DNA of 64,000 bases from Diplocarpon mali (GCA_024741835.1 JAENRP010000146.1:40607-104606); one strand, 5' to 3'; shown: positions 46,443 to 58,845, counted from the stretch's first letter. Notes: a model not told the origin generated them from the letters alone. Program-made: numbers and translations.

Positions 46443-48950
46443 TAAGACCTTACTTATTCTGCGTGCAGAACGCCAGACATAGTCTTAACATCGTGTTCTA
46501 GGACACTGTATATACAACTTAAATAATTCTTAAATTTTCTGTCTCTGTCTCTCTTTCCCTCCGTGAAGCAGGAAAAGAGGAAGAGGGCTAAGAAAGAGAA
46601 GGAGCAGACGTGAGACGATACGATACGAAAACCGATTTAAACTATTTGGTAGGAGGTTGGAAAATCTGTTTCCTCATGGGTAGTGGAGTACCTACCCGGT
46701 ATTTACTTGTTCTCTAGGTATTCGCCTACGAGTAGCTAAGGTCTGATTTTTGGGTACCACTCGACGAAGACTACGGGTGAGCCCAGGCCCAATTCTATCC
46801 CTACTCTTTCCCTACCCTGGCGATTGATCAATGCCATTGTATTTCAAATTATCGAAAATATTTCTACGGCCTGAACAGCCTAAACTTTGCGAATCTAAAC
46901 CCATTCCAACCTTAATCCCCTCGCAAGTTTGTGATTTTGATATTATCCCGTGACCAGATGATACTATGAAAGGTTTATCATCTTTCGGGTTGGATTTTTC
47001 AACTTGGCAATATCTGAAAAAACGACCTGCTTGAAGGAGTGCCTCCCTTAAAAAGAAAGAAAATATTGATGCAAATGCGTTAAAACTTGAATTTATATGG
47101 AGAGTTTTTGTTCAATGAAAAGCCGAAAGCTATGTGAGCTGAAAATATACTAGCGAAGAAATCAGCGTTATCAGCTACTTTATTAATCCCCTGATCACTT
47201 TTACATAGCATCTTCGATAACCAATAGTAATTATCAGGTCACAGAAGGCCCTCTTATAGAGTGACTGGTAAATGCCTAGGTTCTGGGGTAGATAGCAGAG
47301 GATGTGCGTTTTCTTTCTCAATTGTGCATGCTATGGCTGATAACAGACACAGTAAAGCTTGTTCGCAGTCGCGCGAGTATCCTTTGTCTGGGTAACTATA
47401 TGATGACGTAAGGTAGATTGAGATCGAGAGTAAGATGATTTTGGCATATAATGTGGCGTGTAATGTAAAGAAAGCCAGTGCTAGCGGGGGCATTAGAAGT
47501 ATATGAGCTACGTTGAGAAAACAAGCGACAAAATCCAGCGGGCAGATATAATAAGTTTCGTAAAGACTGCAAGGACGATTTCTCTGGATCTTCACTAGTA
47601 GATCTAAAATCATTTGTGTTGCCAGTTTTCAAAGAATCCAAAGAGCGATATATCTCCCCCTATCCTCAGGGGAAAAAATCGTAAACGCAATCAATCAGAG
47701 ATCTGGTGTCATGGCAGAAGACTCTAAGAAAATTTCTTGCAGTTCGGAAATACTGCCGGCGAGTGCCTGAGACTACTAACAGCACCAACTGATAGGCTTT
47801 TTCTCATTGACCCACGAATTGTAGAAAATATCTCTAGTCAAATGTCCTTCTACATCGAGTTTATAATGTCTCTGTAGCATCCATCCACTGACGGGAATTA
47901 GGGTTGTATTTTGAATGATAGCGATGTCGTTCAGAGTCAAATCAATAAATAACTGCGTATTTAATCTCAGAGAATGAGGCTCAGACACTGAGAGTGTATC
48001 TGGATATCGATAATTCAGATTACACTGTACGAGATAATGCTTGCAACTTTGTGAATAGGTAGAGAGAAAAGTTCCGAGAAAGACTCGGATGAGACACCCT
48101 TGAGGTCTGAAAAATAAGATTCACTGAGAATCTATTTCATTTTCATTGAGAATACGAAGTTCAAGATTTTCGCAGAAGCCATTGCAAGTATCATCATATC
48201 TTGGCTTCATAAATAGATTAAAAGAATCCGATGATAGCAAAAAATGATTCGGGCAGCGACCGTACGCAAGAATCTCAGAAACCTGTCTCCAGGTGACTGA
48301 TAATGTATGAGGAACCGAGAGGTGCGAGTGCATGGCCAGGGGCTATCGAAAAAACCAGACTTCCTCTGTTGTGTCTCCAAGGGTTGTGTGATAAATTCCA
48401 CGGAGAAATCTAAGAGGCGAGCCCTTCAACTTCAAGGACAACAAAGTGCCTGACAATACACAAACTTGCCGACAAACTGAGTTCAACTTTAAACGATAAA
48501 GATTCATGCGAAAAAAAAAACCACGTCAGCAAGACCGATTTCAAAGAGGAGATACATATCAGCAGCGGGGGAGTGGGAATAAGAAGCAATTTATGTGCGC
48601 AGTGATAGACTTTAGGACTCAATGCAATACCCAAACCTGACTCTCAACCGCTCAACAGAGGCGGCGAACATCGTCAATTCCGCAGAAGCCACAACTATCT
48701 CCCACACCGTCAGACTTCTATCGAGGGACCTTTTTTCTTCTCTCTCTAATAGATTTTCAGAAATCAACAACCCACGAGCCGAAACATAGCTTTTTCAGCA
48801 CACATTCCACATCGCCACTCCGTCAGCAAGGACCTCCTAAGAGCAGTCCGCGGGCTCTCGCGAGCCACCGCTCCTGCTGGCGCGTCATCTATTCGCCACT
48901 TGCTCGGGTATGGGAGGTAGGGGGGGTTGCTGTCGTTTACTTCAAAGCGC

Positions 48951-49874
48951 TATTCTAGGGAGATGAAATTCCCATGGTGAGCTCGGTGATGTGATGGGAA
49001 GTCATTGCGCAGCAGCAGTCTGTGGGCTAAAGCAGAGCAAAGGTCACGTGGAAGCAGGGGACGGACGAGGTGGATCCTTGGAGGAAGAGCTATTTTTTTT
49101 TTGTTAGGGTTAGGGGCAGTGGAATTACGTAGTGCGTTGGGTTTATGGGATTCAACGGAGGCAATCAACGAAAAGAGGTGCAGCGGGATTGAGAAAGAGA
49201 TTATTCCGTACACTGTTTTTCATCGGGAGGCACGAGTACAGGAAAGATATATGCGTTTCGGAGAATCATGCCGTTCATAGATACGCACGACTCGGGTGAC
49301 GATGCTATGGTCAGATTCAAAGAATGGGAGAACATAGAAAAGCAATAACGCCATGAAAACCTGATAAGGAGAATCCAATCATATCACTCGAATGGTGAGA
49401 AGAGTACTGCAGCGTTCCAAAGACCCGTGGTCCATCCGATTTATATGTTTTCTATTTGTCTCGTGGTAAACAAGATAGAAAGCAAGGCTCCTCTCACGCC
49501 TGCTCATCCATAACCTTATCCAATTTCATAAGTCCTGATCCACCTCCTGTCCTGCGGTCCAGCCATTGACTAAATGAACGAGTATCTAGGAAATCTTCGC
49601 GTGTCATGTTGCAAATGTGATCCAACAGTGTTCATGAAACTTCCTAGGAAGTTTTAGAACAGGAACAAAATTGGTCTGAACGTTGGAAATGTATTGCGAT
49701 CGACCAAAGCAGACTCCGATCAAGTAAATGAGCAGATTCTGTGCGTTTGATATTTGCAATCTCCGTCCTGCCCATCCGGGAGTGCCTTCCTTCCAGTCGT
49801 GAAGACTTCACAATGGCTATCACCCATCTTCGGCGTCTATTTCTTCCGGTATCCCCGGAGGGACGGAGGGACCT
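48951..49874. other. Intergenic, no supported gene
   Basis: Balanced composition. A T run followed by two TTAGGG units (49104-49115) is present. A plus-strand ORF at 49005-49280 has no motif. The right end is the 3' flank of the DUF2015 gene. Confidence 0.45.
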
Positions 49875-50324
49875 CTAAGAGAAGCTCACAAACTTTGGGT
49901 CTTTGGGTAGGCCATCGGGACCGATGTTGTTTTTGGCGAAGCGTCCCTCAGTGTGTATCCTCCTTGCCTCATCAAAGTTCACTCTGCGGCTCTTCATGAT
50001 CTTTATGATCTCCCTCTTGCTCTTGTCGTCTAAGCCCCGTCTAGAATCGCCGGATGCAAGATTACCGGATAGGTCAAAGTCTGACGAGGAGAGGCCGTTT
50101 TCTATGTCGGCTGAGAAGGAGGATGGGAGGCGGGAGTAGATAAATGAGGATCCTGGAAGAGAAAGCATGGTGATGTGATGAAGCCAAAGGGAACGGGTGA
50201 GGAAAAGGACTGTTCAAGTGCTAGTAAGCCATAGTATTGTGCAGAAAGGCTGGAGAATGAGACATGACATACCGGTTATAATAATGAGGAGGCTGGAGAC
50301 GGTACTGTAGAGGAGATAGCCCAT
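49875..50324 (-). CDS. DUF2015 / UPF0357 family small membrane protein
   Basis: Minus strand, exons 50324-50273 and 50209-49875 around a 63-base intron (donor GTATGT, acceptor AACAG), 128 residues. The N-terminus is one hydrophobic segment (MGYLLYSTVSSLLIIITVLF). Then comes the conserved soluble part: SRLPSSFSADIENGLSSSDF, SGDSRRGLDDKSKREI, KSRRVNFDEARRIHTEGRF and the C-terminal NIGPDGLPKDPKFVSFS. This matches the fungal DUF2015 family (yeast YCL012C-like), whose function is unknown. The small N-terminal anchor suggests an ER or mitochondrial membrane, which is inference. It is divergent from the eL28 gene with 372 bases between starts. Confidence 0.88.
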
Positions 50325-50696
50325 CGTCGCAAAAAAGGAGCCTTGGGGACGTGAAGCTTTATAGTCGGGCCCCTCAAATTTCTCCTGATGGGCAGGTCAA
50401 AGAGAGTTGGCGCATGAAACTAGGACTGACGAAAGATGGAGGGATGTCAGCTCAAAATAATTAATGCCAGCCATTTCGGGCGCAGTCGCGTCAATGCGGG
50501 TTTGGTGGCGAAGCGCTGAGTGACGACGCTGAGTATGCCAAGCCCAAACATATTATATAAGCAAGACAATACGCGAGAGCTCGAGAAGGCGAATCAAAGG
50601 AGCAGGAAAAGCGGAGCGAGACGCACACAGAATTTGGTCGGGAGCAATATCCAGGCCTAACAGCTCTCCAACTCTCACGACAGATTGACAGCAAAA
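50325..50696. promoter_or_regulatory. Divergent promoter between DUF2015 gene and eL28 gene
   Basis: 372 bases separate the two ATGs. A TATA-like TATTATATAAGC lies about 145 bases before the eL28 start, and an AGCAAAAATG context surrounds that start. The shared region may drive both genes. Confidence 0.6.
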
Positions 50697-51435
50697 ATGT
50701 CACACATCTCGAGCCAAGTGTCTGCGGACTTGATCTGGGAGATTGTTGGTATGTTACGTCTTTGCGGCAGTTCCGCGCAAATGGAAGAATGGCTGGGGGA
50801 TATGAATTGAGGATGGGGCTAGGACGGCGCTGATATGAATCGAAGGAGCCCAAAATGCTTTCCTCGTGAAACGCGCCCAGAGTGGAGGTGTCCGATTCTC
50901 TCGTGATCCTCTCAACCTGGTCAACACGCACTCTCGCAAGGTACGCACTTCGATGTCTTGATTTGGTGGACCTGGACTAATTAAGAACACAGCACGCCGG
51001 TTTCGTCAACGACAAGGTACGCTACAAATGGACGGCAGAGGAAATCTCTTCAATTATAGGTGCTGATACAGGCAGGCCGTTGGAATTGCGCCAGCTGCAG
51101 GAGACAAGGGAGGAGTCACACTGGTCACCAAGAAGGCCAGCCAGGCCCAAAAGCCAGGCCCCAGTGCAATTAAGACCACCTTTGGCGGAAACAAGACCGC
51201 AAGAAAGTGAGTAGCTTAAGACACTGGAGATATGGGCCAAATGCTGACTTTGCTTAGGACCTACAAGTCGATTGTCTCCACCACCGCGAAGTCTGGATAC
51301 CGAGCTGATCTTCGTGCTCCTGCCGTTGCCCGCGCCTCTGCCATTCTCCAATCCCAGCGACCCAAGAAGGACGCCCCAGAGTCAAAGGCCCGTGGATCCA
51401 AGGCAAAGAAAGCAGCTGCCGCGAAGGACGAGTAG
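50697..51435 (+). CDS. rpl28: 60S ribosomal protein L28 (eL28)
   Basis: Five exons: 50697-50748, 50846-50940, 50993-51016 (24 bases only), 51076-51206 and 51258-51435, in phase throughout; 159 residues. It opens MSHISSQVSADLIWEIV, continues NAFLVKRAQSGGVRFSRDPL, NLVNTHSRKHAGFVNDK, VTLVTKKASQAQKPG, FGGNKTARKTYKSIVSTTAK, SGYRADLRAPAVARASAIL, and ends in a Lys/Ala-rich tail. This is the eukaryote-specific large-subunit protein eL28. Many introns near the 5' end are usual for fungal ribosomal protein genes. The micro-exon is needed to keep SRKHAGFVNDKAVG. The acceptor of exon 2 (CGAAG) is slightly unusual but gives the expected QNAFLVKR. Confidence 0.95.
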
Positions 51436-52301
51436 ATTTTGGCTGGGAACAGGAACGGTCTTGCTTGTAATTCATAAGCACAGCACAATTCCAGGAGTTA
51501 TTGGCGACTGTTCCATGCATAAAGTTATGAGTCCTGGCATCATGAAGCGGCTGTGAGGCTTGATGCGACGCGAATTCAAATGAATGATGGGGCCATTTGC
51601 GTATAAAGTACCGGAAGGATTGCTCGGCGGTAGCGAACCTGGAAACATCAAAATAGCACCTGACGCTCCAAAACATACACCCGTGACGAGAACGTAAGTG
51701 GCACAGAGAGAGATCCAGCATGTGATGGGCATTTCGTGAACCGCCGGCGGAACTGCTGTGGAGCTACAATGACCCGCCCGTTCCCTTCCGAAGCATTTGG
51801 ACCTCGGCCAAATGTGTAGCTTACTTCGACCATGTTCCTCCTGTTATCATATAACCCCCGAGCCCTCATGCGCAAGGTATGGTGCTCCCATAACCGTCTG
51901 ATTTGCAAACCCAAGAAGCAAGTCAACCGCAATATTTGAGATTCGCCCAGATTAATTGGTAAGTGAGAGCACGGATTCCTAGGTACCGCCCCGAAGCCCG
52001 AATAAGTAGGTATCTGCACCCCACTACTGTAGCTCGCTAGAGGCGCCCAGCACAGCTCGCTGCCCTGGGGTCCTTCAACAGTTTCGAGTTGCCTCCTAAG
52101 ACTCCGAACTAACAAAGCTTTCTTTGGCAAAAACTGCTTCTCATCCACGTACAGATTCGCCAGTCTCATCACTCCGCAACCAAGCGTTTTCACTTCCAGG
52201 TATGCGGATTCTTGTGTTGACTTTCAATGAGGGGCATTCCGTTGATGCGGGGTAATTGTTGACTATGGGAAACAGATTCTGAACCTTGCAAAGCCGCAAA
52301 T
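51436..52301. other. Intergenic, eL28 3' flank and MDH promoter
   Basis: 866 bases between tandem genes. A 181-codon minus-strand ORF (51648-52193) overlaps the presumed MDH promoter; it has no recognisable domain and is taken as chance. Confidence 0.5.
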
Positions 52302-53640
52302 ATGGGAATCAAAGCCGGTATGCCCTTATCTTGGGCCGCTGATTGTCTTCGACACATCCTAATGGCTGTGCAGTTGTCGCCGGTGCCTCTGGTGGAATTG
52401 GACAAGTACGAAACCCGATTGATATGTTGAATACCTTGCTGACCATCTCAACAGCCACTTTCCCTTCTCCTCAAGACCTCCCCATTCATCACCGAGCTTG
52501 CCTTGTACGACGTCGTAAACACCCCCGGCGTCGCTGCCGATCTCTCTCATATCTCTTCGCAAGCTGTAGGTACAACCGCTGGAAAGTGGTGGGTTGGCTG
52601 ATGAGGTATAGAAAATCACCGGGTACTTGCCTAAGGATGATGGGGCCAAGCTTGCTTTCAAAGATGCAGATATCATTGTCATTCCTGCCGGAATTCCCCG
52701 TACGTGCCAAGCTCTGGTTATATATATATATATATATATGTGGAAATAAACTAACAAGAAATTCACAGGCAAGCCAGGTATGACCCGTGACGACCTCTTC
52801 AACATCAATGCCGGCATCGTCAAAGGCTTGATCGAGGTGATCGCCGAAGTCGCTCCCAAGGCCTACATCCTCATCATCTCAAACCCTGTGAATTCAACCG
52901 TGCCCATCGCGGCCGAAGTCCTCAAAGCCAAGGGCGTCTTCGACCCCAAGCGTCTCTTCGGCGTCACCACCCTTGACGTTGTACGGGCTGAGACCTTTGT
53001 CGCGGAGATCGTGGGCGAGAAGAACCCCCAGAGCTTGACAATCCCAGTCATCGGAGGCCACTCGGGCGAGACTATCGTTCCCCTATTCAGCCAGGTCGGC
53101 GCGAAGATCCCAGAGGAGAGGTTGGCGGCGCTGGTTAAGCGAGTTCAGTTTGGTGGTGATGAGGTTGTGGCTGCTAAGGACGGCGCTGGTTCCGCTACCC
53201 TTTCAATGGCTTATGCTGGCTACCGGTATGTGAATTATTTTCCAAGAGGATGTCCATTGTACTGACAACAAAATAGCTTCGCCGAGGCTGTTCTCAAGGC
53301 TCTCAGCGGCGAGAAGGGAATCATTACCCCCACCTTCGTGTATCTGCCCGGCATTACAGGCGGCGATGCAATCGTCAAGGAGACCGGCGTTGACTTCTTC
53401 TCAGTACCTGTCGAGCTCGGCGTAAGTCTTGCCTCTCCCATCCCATCCCATCAAGATAAGAGGAAAACAAGAACAAAACAAAGCTAACGGCCCGCTTAGA
53501 CGACCGGAGCCGAGAAGGCCCACAATCCCCTCGGCAACATCAATGAAAGCGAGAAGACGCTGCTCAAGGCCGCCGTAGAAGGCTTGAAGGGTAACATCAA
53601 GAAGGGTGTTGATTTCGCTCATAACCCACCTCAAAAGTAG
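52302..53640 (+). CDS. NAD-dependent malate dehydrogenase, cytosolic type
   Basis: Exons 52302-52317, 52374-52405, 52455-52565, 52612-52699, 52769-53225, 53277-53421 and 53500-53640, totalling 990 bases; 329 residues. Exon 1 has only 16 bases (MGIKA). The Rossmann loop [13 protein letters not shown] is at residues 6-18, the substrate arginines lie in [15 protein letters not shown] (about R83 and R89), and the catalytic His is in IGGHSGET (about H180). [18 protein letters not shown] and [14 protein letters not shown] are standard MDH blocks. There is no mitochondrial presequence before the Rossmann fold and no C-terminal SKL-like signal (it ends HNPPQK), so it is the cytosolic form, interconverting malate and oxaloacetate for shuttles and gluconeogenesis. 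The intron before exon 5 carries a TA dinucleotide run. Confidence 0.95.
52719..52739 (+). repeat. TA dinucleotide microsatellite in an MDH intron
   Basis: About ten TA units within the intron between 52699 and 52769. Confidence 0.9.
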
Positions 53641-54247
53641 TCTCCCTATCCTTTTCTCGTCTTTTCCTGTCTTGTATCTCTTCCTCTCCATTGAATGAAA
53701 AGATTCGGCCAGCTATGTTTTGAATGACATTTGTTACATTTCCTAGTCCATCTTCAGAGAGCGTGCTTGGAAGAGAAACAAGGTCCGTGACTCTGCTCTG
53801 TGGGAACCCTTACTGATCGTTGGTGCTTGATTAGATAGGCTGTAATAGCTCTACTCTCCAACACATCAAGTTACTACTTTCCGGGGAGAATCTTCTCTAT
53901 TCTTTCATTGGTGCAAAATCATTGATTGGAGGCTGGATGCGGGCGGATGGAAGGAAGGACTGGCCGCTTAGACAAGAGAATCGATCCTTTATGATGGTTT
54001 CAATTGACCTGGTGTTGAACGAAGGCGCAAGACACTCCAGGTGATGCCCACGGAATGCTGTGAAGTGCGTCCTTGGTTTGACCTCTATACTCCAGATCCA
54101 TCCCATACAATGCAGTGCCAGAACTCCAAACCCTATTGTACATCCAAACTCCGATATTTATGCCGCTAAGTCGCACGAGTATCACAGGTTCCCATTGACT
54201 TGATCCCCCAATCCATTCCTGGTACCCTGAAATCAATATTCTGAGCA
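53641..54247. other. Convergent 3' flanks, no gene
   Basis: 607 bases between MDH and the convergent TRAPP subunit gene. Only short motif-free ORFs are present. Confidence 0.5.
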
Positions 54248-55190
54248 TCAGGGCCCCTTAACAACCACGCTCTTGATCTGAAATGTCGCGCCCGGCAACT
54301 CGCTAGTCTCCGCCTGCACCGTCGCATTGATACCCATGCTCGCCAGCGCGCCGCGGATCACACCGCACGGGAACCAGAGGAAGGGCTGCGCGCGTACAAC
54401 GGCTGCCCCGCCGGCTTCTGTCGACATGCGTGCGAAGGGACGGAAGGAGTTGTCTGTTAGGACGTAGACGCCCTATGGTGGAGTATTAGAGTTCTTTTTT
54501 TCCCCGGCGGTTCATGGGACGATATCAGGGAAGGAGGAGAGGGAAAAGCCTACTCGGTGATTCGTCTTTAGATTGTCAATCTGTTTCCTGAAGACCAGCA
54601 TCCATAGGTCTTTGCACAGGAATTTAATCACGTCGAGGGTATCTGTGAAGCGTGGTCTGTCGCGAGAGAATCTGCCATCACCACAGCACATTAGCAAACC
54701 GATGTTTATTTCGTTTCCAGCAGTGTGTCCCCCGCCCCAATCCGCCTTAATCCTCCAGTCTTCCAATGATCATAAAACCCCGCATAGCAATACCTAGACC
54801 AAATTCCCACAGAAAGAAACAGCGCGCAGCGCAAGGAGAAGAGGAGACCAACCTCTCCACAAGTCCCTGGCCAACCCGATAGCCCAACATCTCCAAGCGG
54901 AAAAACACCGCGTCTCTCTCCTCCTCCTCGTCCATCTTCCTCCCGCTCCCGTTTCCGCTCACATTCCCACCTGAGCTTTTCGCCACACCGCTCCCCACAC
55001 TCTCGTGTCCTGCCTTCCCACCTTTTCCATCTTTACTCGTGCCAGTGGAGGAGGTGGAGTCGACTTCGTTGACGACGCGGTAGGCCATGGGCACAAGCTC
55101 TATCAAGAGGAGATCGAGGCAGGAGGAGTTGAGGAACGTGGCGGAGGGGTCGGACGCGTTATATGGGGGGAGGGGGGCGTCGAAGGACAT
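54248..55190 (-). CDS. trs33: TRAPP complex subunit Trs33 / TRAPPC6
   Basis: Minus strand, exons 55190-54853, 54671-54554 and 54472-54248, all in phase; 226 residues. The start MSFDAPLPPYNASDP and SSCLDLLLIELVPMAYRVV are typical. A low-complexity Gly/Ser/Lys insertion (about residues 46-92) follows, then ERDAVFFRLEMLGYRVGQGL, VERFSRDRPRFTDTLDVIKF, LCKDLWMLVFRKQIDNLKTN, and the C-terminal PFLWFPCGVIRGALASMGIN. This is the Bet3-fold family. Trs33 sits in the TRAPP core that activates Ypt1/Rab GTPases in ER-Golgi and intra-Golgi traffic. The insertion is longer than in yeast but common in filamentous fungi. It is convergent with MDH. Confidence 0.93.
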
Positions 55191-58100
55191 CTTGAGTATG
55201 CGAATGCGGTGTTGACATGGGGTGGAGGGAGGGGAGCTTCGGGGTGAGAGCTGGAGGTACTTCGGTGTGGATGGTCGGGCTGGGGGAATTATGTTCCGGG
55301 TTCGTTTTTGTTTAGTTGCGTGATGTTCACCTACCAATCTATGATGGATCATAGTTTTCAGTATGCCTTCATTGTTCCTGTGCATTGTTTCAAAGCATAT
55401 CTCTTTCCTTACCCCATGGCTAAGTATTATATAAAGCAGTCTAATTAGTGACTCAAAATCACGCTATTTGGGTGTTTCATTTCATAGATATCTTCTCATG
55501 TGCGTTGCGAAAGCCTATAGAAACTCCTATGTCTTCCCTCCTGTACAGGATAGTGCACTTGCAGTCCAATTCGGCGGTGATTTAGAGCGAATTTGCGCCA
55601 GTAGAGCTATTCGACAGACAGATTTAATCTTCATGAGGTTCAAATTATTCTCATTGCAAGCGTGAACTCTCTAAATTGTTGCTCGTCTCTGCTTACTTCC
55701 TCTTTTCAACTTTCGAAGCATCCTTTCATATATGTATTATTCTGACCTCTTCTTGATTTCTGGTCCTCTGCATCTAAGAATACTGGGTTGCTCTACCTTA
55801 ACAAAGTTACATAGCTGGTCCTCCAATTCAGCAGCCTCATATCTTGAGCTTTATCCTTGCCTCAGCATTAATAAAGCTCGTCCAAATCTCTCCCAGGTCT
55901 TTCGTAGAGCATTTGAGCGCAAAAAGATCAATTGATTCAACACGGAATCATGATTTAGGTTCCGCGGTCGATTCAACACACACCAACGATTTCAATCCAG
56001 CGCATTAGTTCGATCTACAAATATAAAACAGGCAGACTCTTCAAAGCAGCTGTGCCTCATCCAGTCGACGGGGCCCTCAAGCTCGCTGAGCTCGGAAACT
56101 AGAATAACAAATTGCGGATTTTAGTTCGACGCTGAGTAGTTCTCGACTAACTGGGACTACAATGTCAACATCTATTATCTGCTAGTAATGCTCTTGCTGG
56201 CTGCGTCAAGGGACAGAGGTTTTATCGCCTGTGTATCTTGCGTCTGGGAACTAGTCGTTCGAGATTCACGGCTGGCCAAGGAGTACGACGGGCACTCACA
56301 CACAGAACGATTTTGATCGAGCGCTGGTCCGTAACCTTCAAAATAGACTTGAAATATGATGTCCAGATGCTTTTTTGCTTCAATAAGCTGCGGATTGATT
56401 TACAGTACGAGGTGACGGAGCGGGAAAGAGCTCTCAGGTCCATGAGCGAAGATTTGGATATCGAGAACTACGACGATTGGTACACTTTCCTCCTGATCGT
56501 TGCACGAGACCTCGAGAAGCAATAATCTGAAGTATTCAGGGCCAGACGGCAGACAGGAAATACTTGACGAGGACAGGCCCCGAAGCGGATGGTTATGATC
56601 GGAGAATGGACTCGACGTCGAAGCCTGGGTATCTGACGATGCAATACCGTGGATTTCGGGGAGCCATATTAGACTCTGGCGAGCTCTGGTGAGTTTCCGT
56701 CGCCTTGAAACATTGGCAGAACAGCTTCGGACTATTTGGCCAAGCCAATGATGGTGGTCACATATTCTGTCTTTTATGCAATCGAATCCTAATGACGCTT
56801 GATACGACGTTATCGGAGTGACAAGCAGGCATTGTGACTGGAATTAGAGATTTTTTTTCCAGCTGTATCAGCTTTTCGCAAGACGAAGCTGTCTACTATG
56901 GTATGATATGATCTCTCATGCTGAGATGCTCTTGTTCCCTGATTTATTTTTCTCCATCCGAGGAAAAGACGAGTTAAAATACCAGGTCCAACGAGACTGC
57001 CTGGAGCGGAATTTCCACTCCGTTGCACCCATCGAAATAAGATCTTGTGCGAGTCTCTTGACTCGACATCAATCTAACATATAACTAGTGAAGAATCTCG
57101 CTCTTTATCGAGTAGCAACAGTTGACCTTCTCCGACAGCCGAATGGGCTCTATAATATCTCCAGATTTGAACCATCTCGCCTCCCCTACCTTATTGTCTA
57201 GTAACCCTGCAATCTACGGTTTTCGAGTCTTCTACGATTCCGATGATCAGTATCTTTGTTTTCAGCCCCCGGACTCCGTGGCTCTTCTACTTGTTTAGTA
57301 ATCAGTCTCATTTTCCGCCTGTTGGATACTGAATCTGGCCTCTGGGCTTCTCAAGGCCGGCAAAGTCATACCTGTAGTTAGGTCATGGCTGCGACTATGG
57401 GTGGTCTACGTTTTCTGTTCCCTCCATTAGGAACATCGACCTAGTTAGTAAGTTGCATTTTCATCGCCTTTTGCCAACGAATATTCATAATACAAATGTC
57501 AGATAACTAGATACCTATAGCAATGATGCTATAGAAAGCGAGCTCAAGTAAGAGAAGCAGAGTCTATGCTGTATCTTTCCAAGTACTCGGCAGTTGTGGG
57601 AGGCTTTGTACACATACTAACTGGCATTTTCTAATCTGGAAGACTTGTGTTTGGCTTGAGGTTTCTTGGAGATACTAGTCCGCTGTGCATCGAGTACGAA
57701 AAATAGGCTTTTTGGGTCCCTCGGATAACGTATTTGCCATGTCATGCTGTGAGCCGAAACCTGGATGCCGCGACGCGCATTCATGTCGTGAGCGGCATAT
57801 TCCAGGCACTCTGAAAGCTGAAATACCATGCGGACGAGTGGATCACAATCAGGTCTTGGAAACACTGTCCTTCCAGACGGCTTTTGCAGAAAGTGCAGCC
57901 CTCGACTTTCTCAATCTTAGCACGAATCCTCCCCGACCCTTCGAGGCCGAATGCCAAATTGCTAATCCGCTCCTGAGCGGCTCCGTAATGCAGATGCGAG
58001 CTTTCGTAGCTCATCTACTCGAGACTCCACGCACTGATTTACCAAGAATGCCATGGTCGGAGAGACTTATCGCGACGCTGGCAATTACTGTCATAAGTCT

Positions 58101-58845
58101 GTCTTGGCACCAGTAGGCTAACTACTAAACATACCTAAAAATCATGAGAGGAAAAAACATACGAAATATTTTAAGAGAGGTTGCCGAGCATCATCCGGAG
58201 AAGATATCTCAGCTTTGGTATGGTAGGCGCCGAGCATGCATGTGTTTGCTCGAATGGTTGAAGGCAAGTGAGACTGCTGGTAATCCAACAGGCACAGCGT
58301 TCTAGAGACACGCCAGTCAGACTTTGAGCCGTACAGTAAGGATGACCATTGTAGCAATGTTCACTACCTAGGGAACACCTAGTCGTGAGCCAGCGTAGCA
58401 TAAACAACATCGCCCAGTAGAAGCCATGAATATACCCTCTCTCATATAAGTATTCATCACCGCAAAGGAAGCGGCTTCCGGGAGATAATATTGATGCACT
58501 GGTATCTTAAGTACACGCAAAGGAAAAGCGTGGTAGCCTGACGTGTGACATCCTGTAATTTATTTTCCTCCCGGCGATGCAGCCAATCTGCGAACTCAGC
58601 TCCCTTATGCACATATACCTGGCCCATCTATCCATGCAGAAAGGCCAAAACATAATCAAGTTTTCCAGTCGATTGAGTGTGAGATCTCGCATTGACAAAG
58701 GGTCACAATCCAGCGTGAAGATACAACCAGCTCTTCAGTCGAACAGATTTAAAGAGTAGCAACTCATGAGACCCGATCTTGAATCTGATGCGCCTGAAAT
58801 GGCGAATGTGATCTTTGAGTCATCAATAGTCAACTGCGTATTCGC
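55191..58845. other. Gene-poor spacer with relics
   Basis: About 3.6 kb of moderately AT-rich DNA. Apart from the frameshifted relic at 56306-56525 no coding sequence is supported. The ORF at 57685-58116 (no ATG at its start) and minus-strand ORFs at 57617-57865 and 58142-58410 have no motifs. Confidence 0.5.
56306..56525 (+). pseudogene. Frameshifted relic of a helical protein
   Basis: One frame reads NDFDRALVRNLQNRLEI up to a TGA near 56357. Then another frame reads KLRIDLQYEVTERERALRSM and DLDIENYDDWYTFLLIVARD to a stop at 56525. Together they look like one Arg/Leu/Glu-rich helical protein broken by an indel. It loosely recalls the coil-rich segment of fungal DUF6594 proteins, but I am not sure. 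No intact start was found. Confidence 0.35.

Larger units (their letters stand above)
41451..48950. other. AT-rich, nearly ORF-free block 2
   Basis: About 7 kb. Between roughly 42.4 and 47.25 kb no reading frame on either strand reaches 60 codons. The sequence is rich in TA, with repeated TATA/ATAT stretches. It includes a MITE-like inverted repeat (43148-43393), a degenerate tandem duplication (46356-46442) and an imperfect inverted repeat around 46291-46355. No transposase or polymerase motif could be read. From 47.25 to 48.6 kb a few short minus-strand ORFs appear, all without recognisable domains. Confidence 0.65.

Noticed and set aside
51648..52193. 181-codon minus-strand ORF before MDH
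   Set aside because: No recognisable family and it lies in the expected MDH promoter; not listed as a gene.
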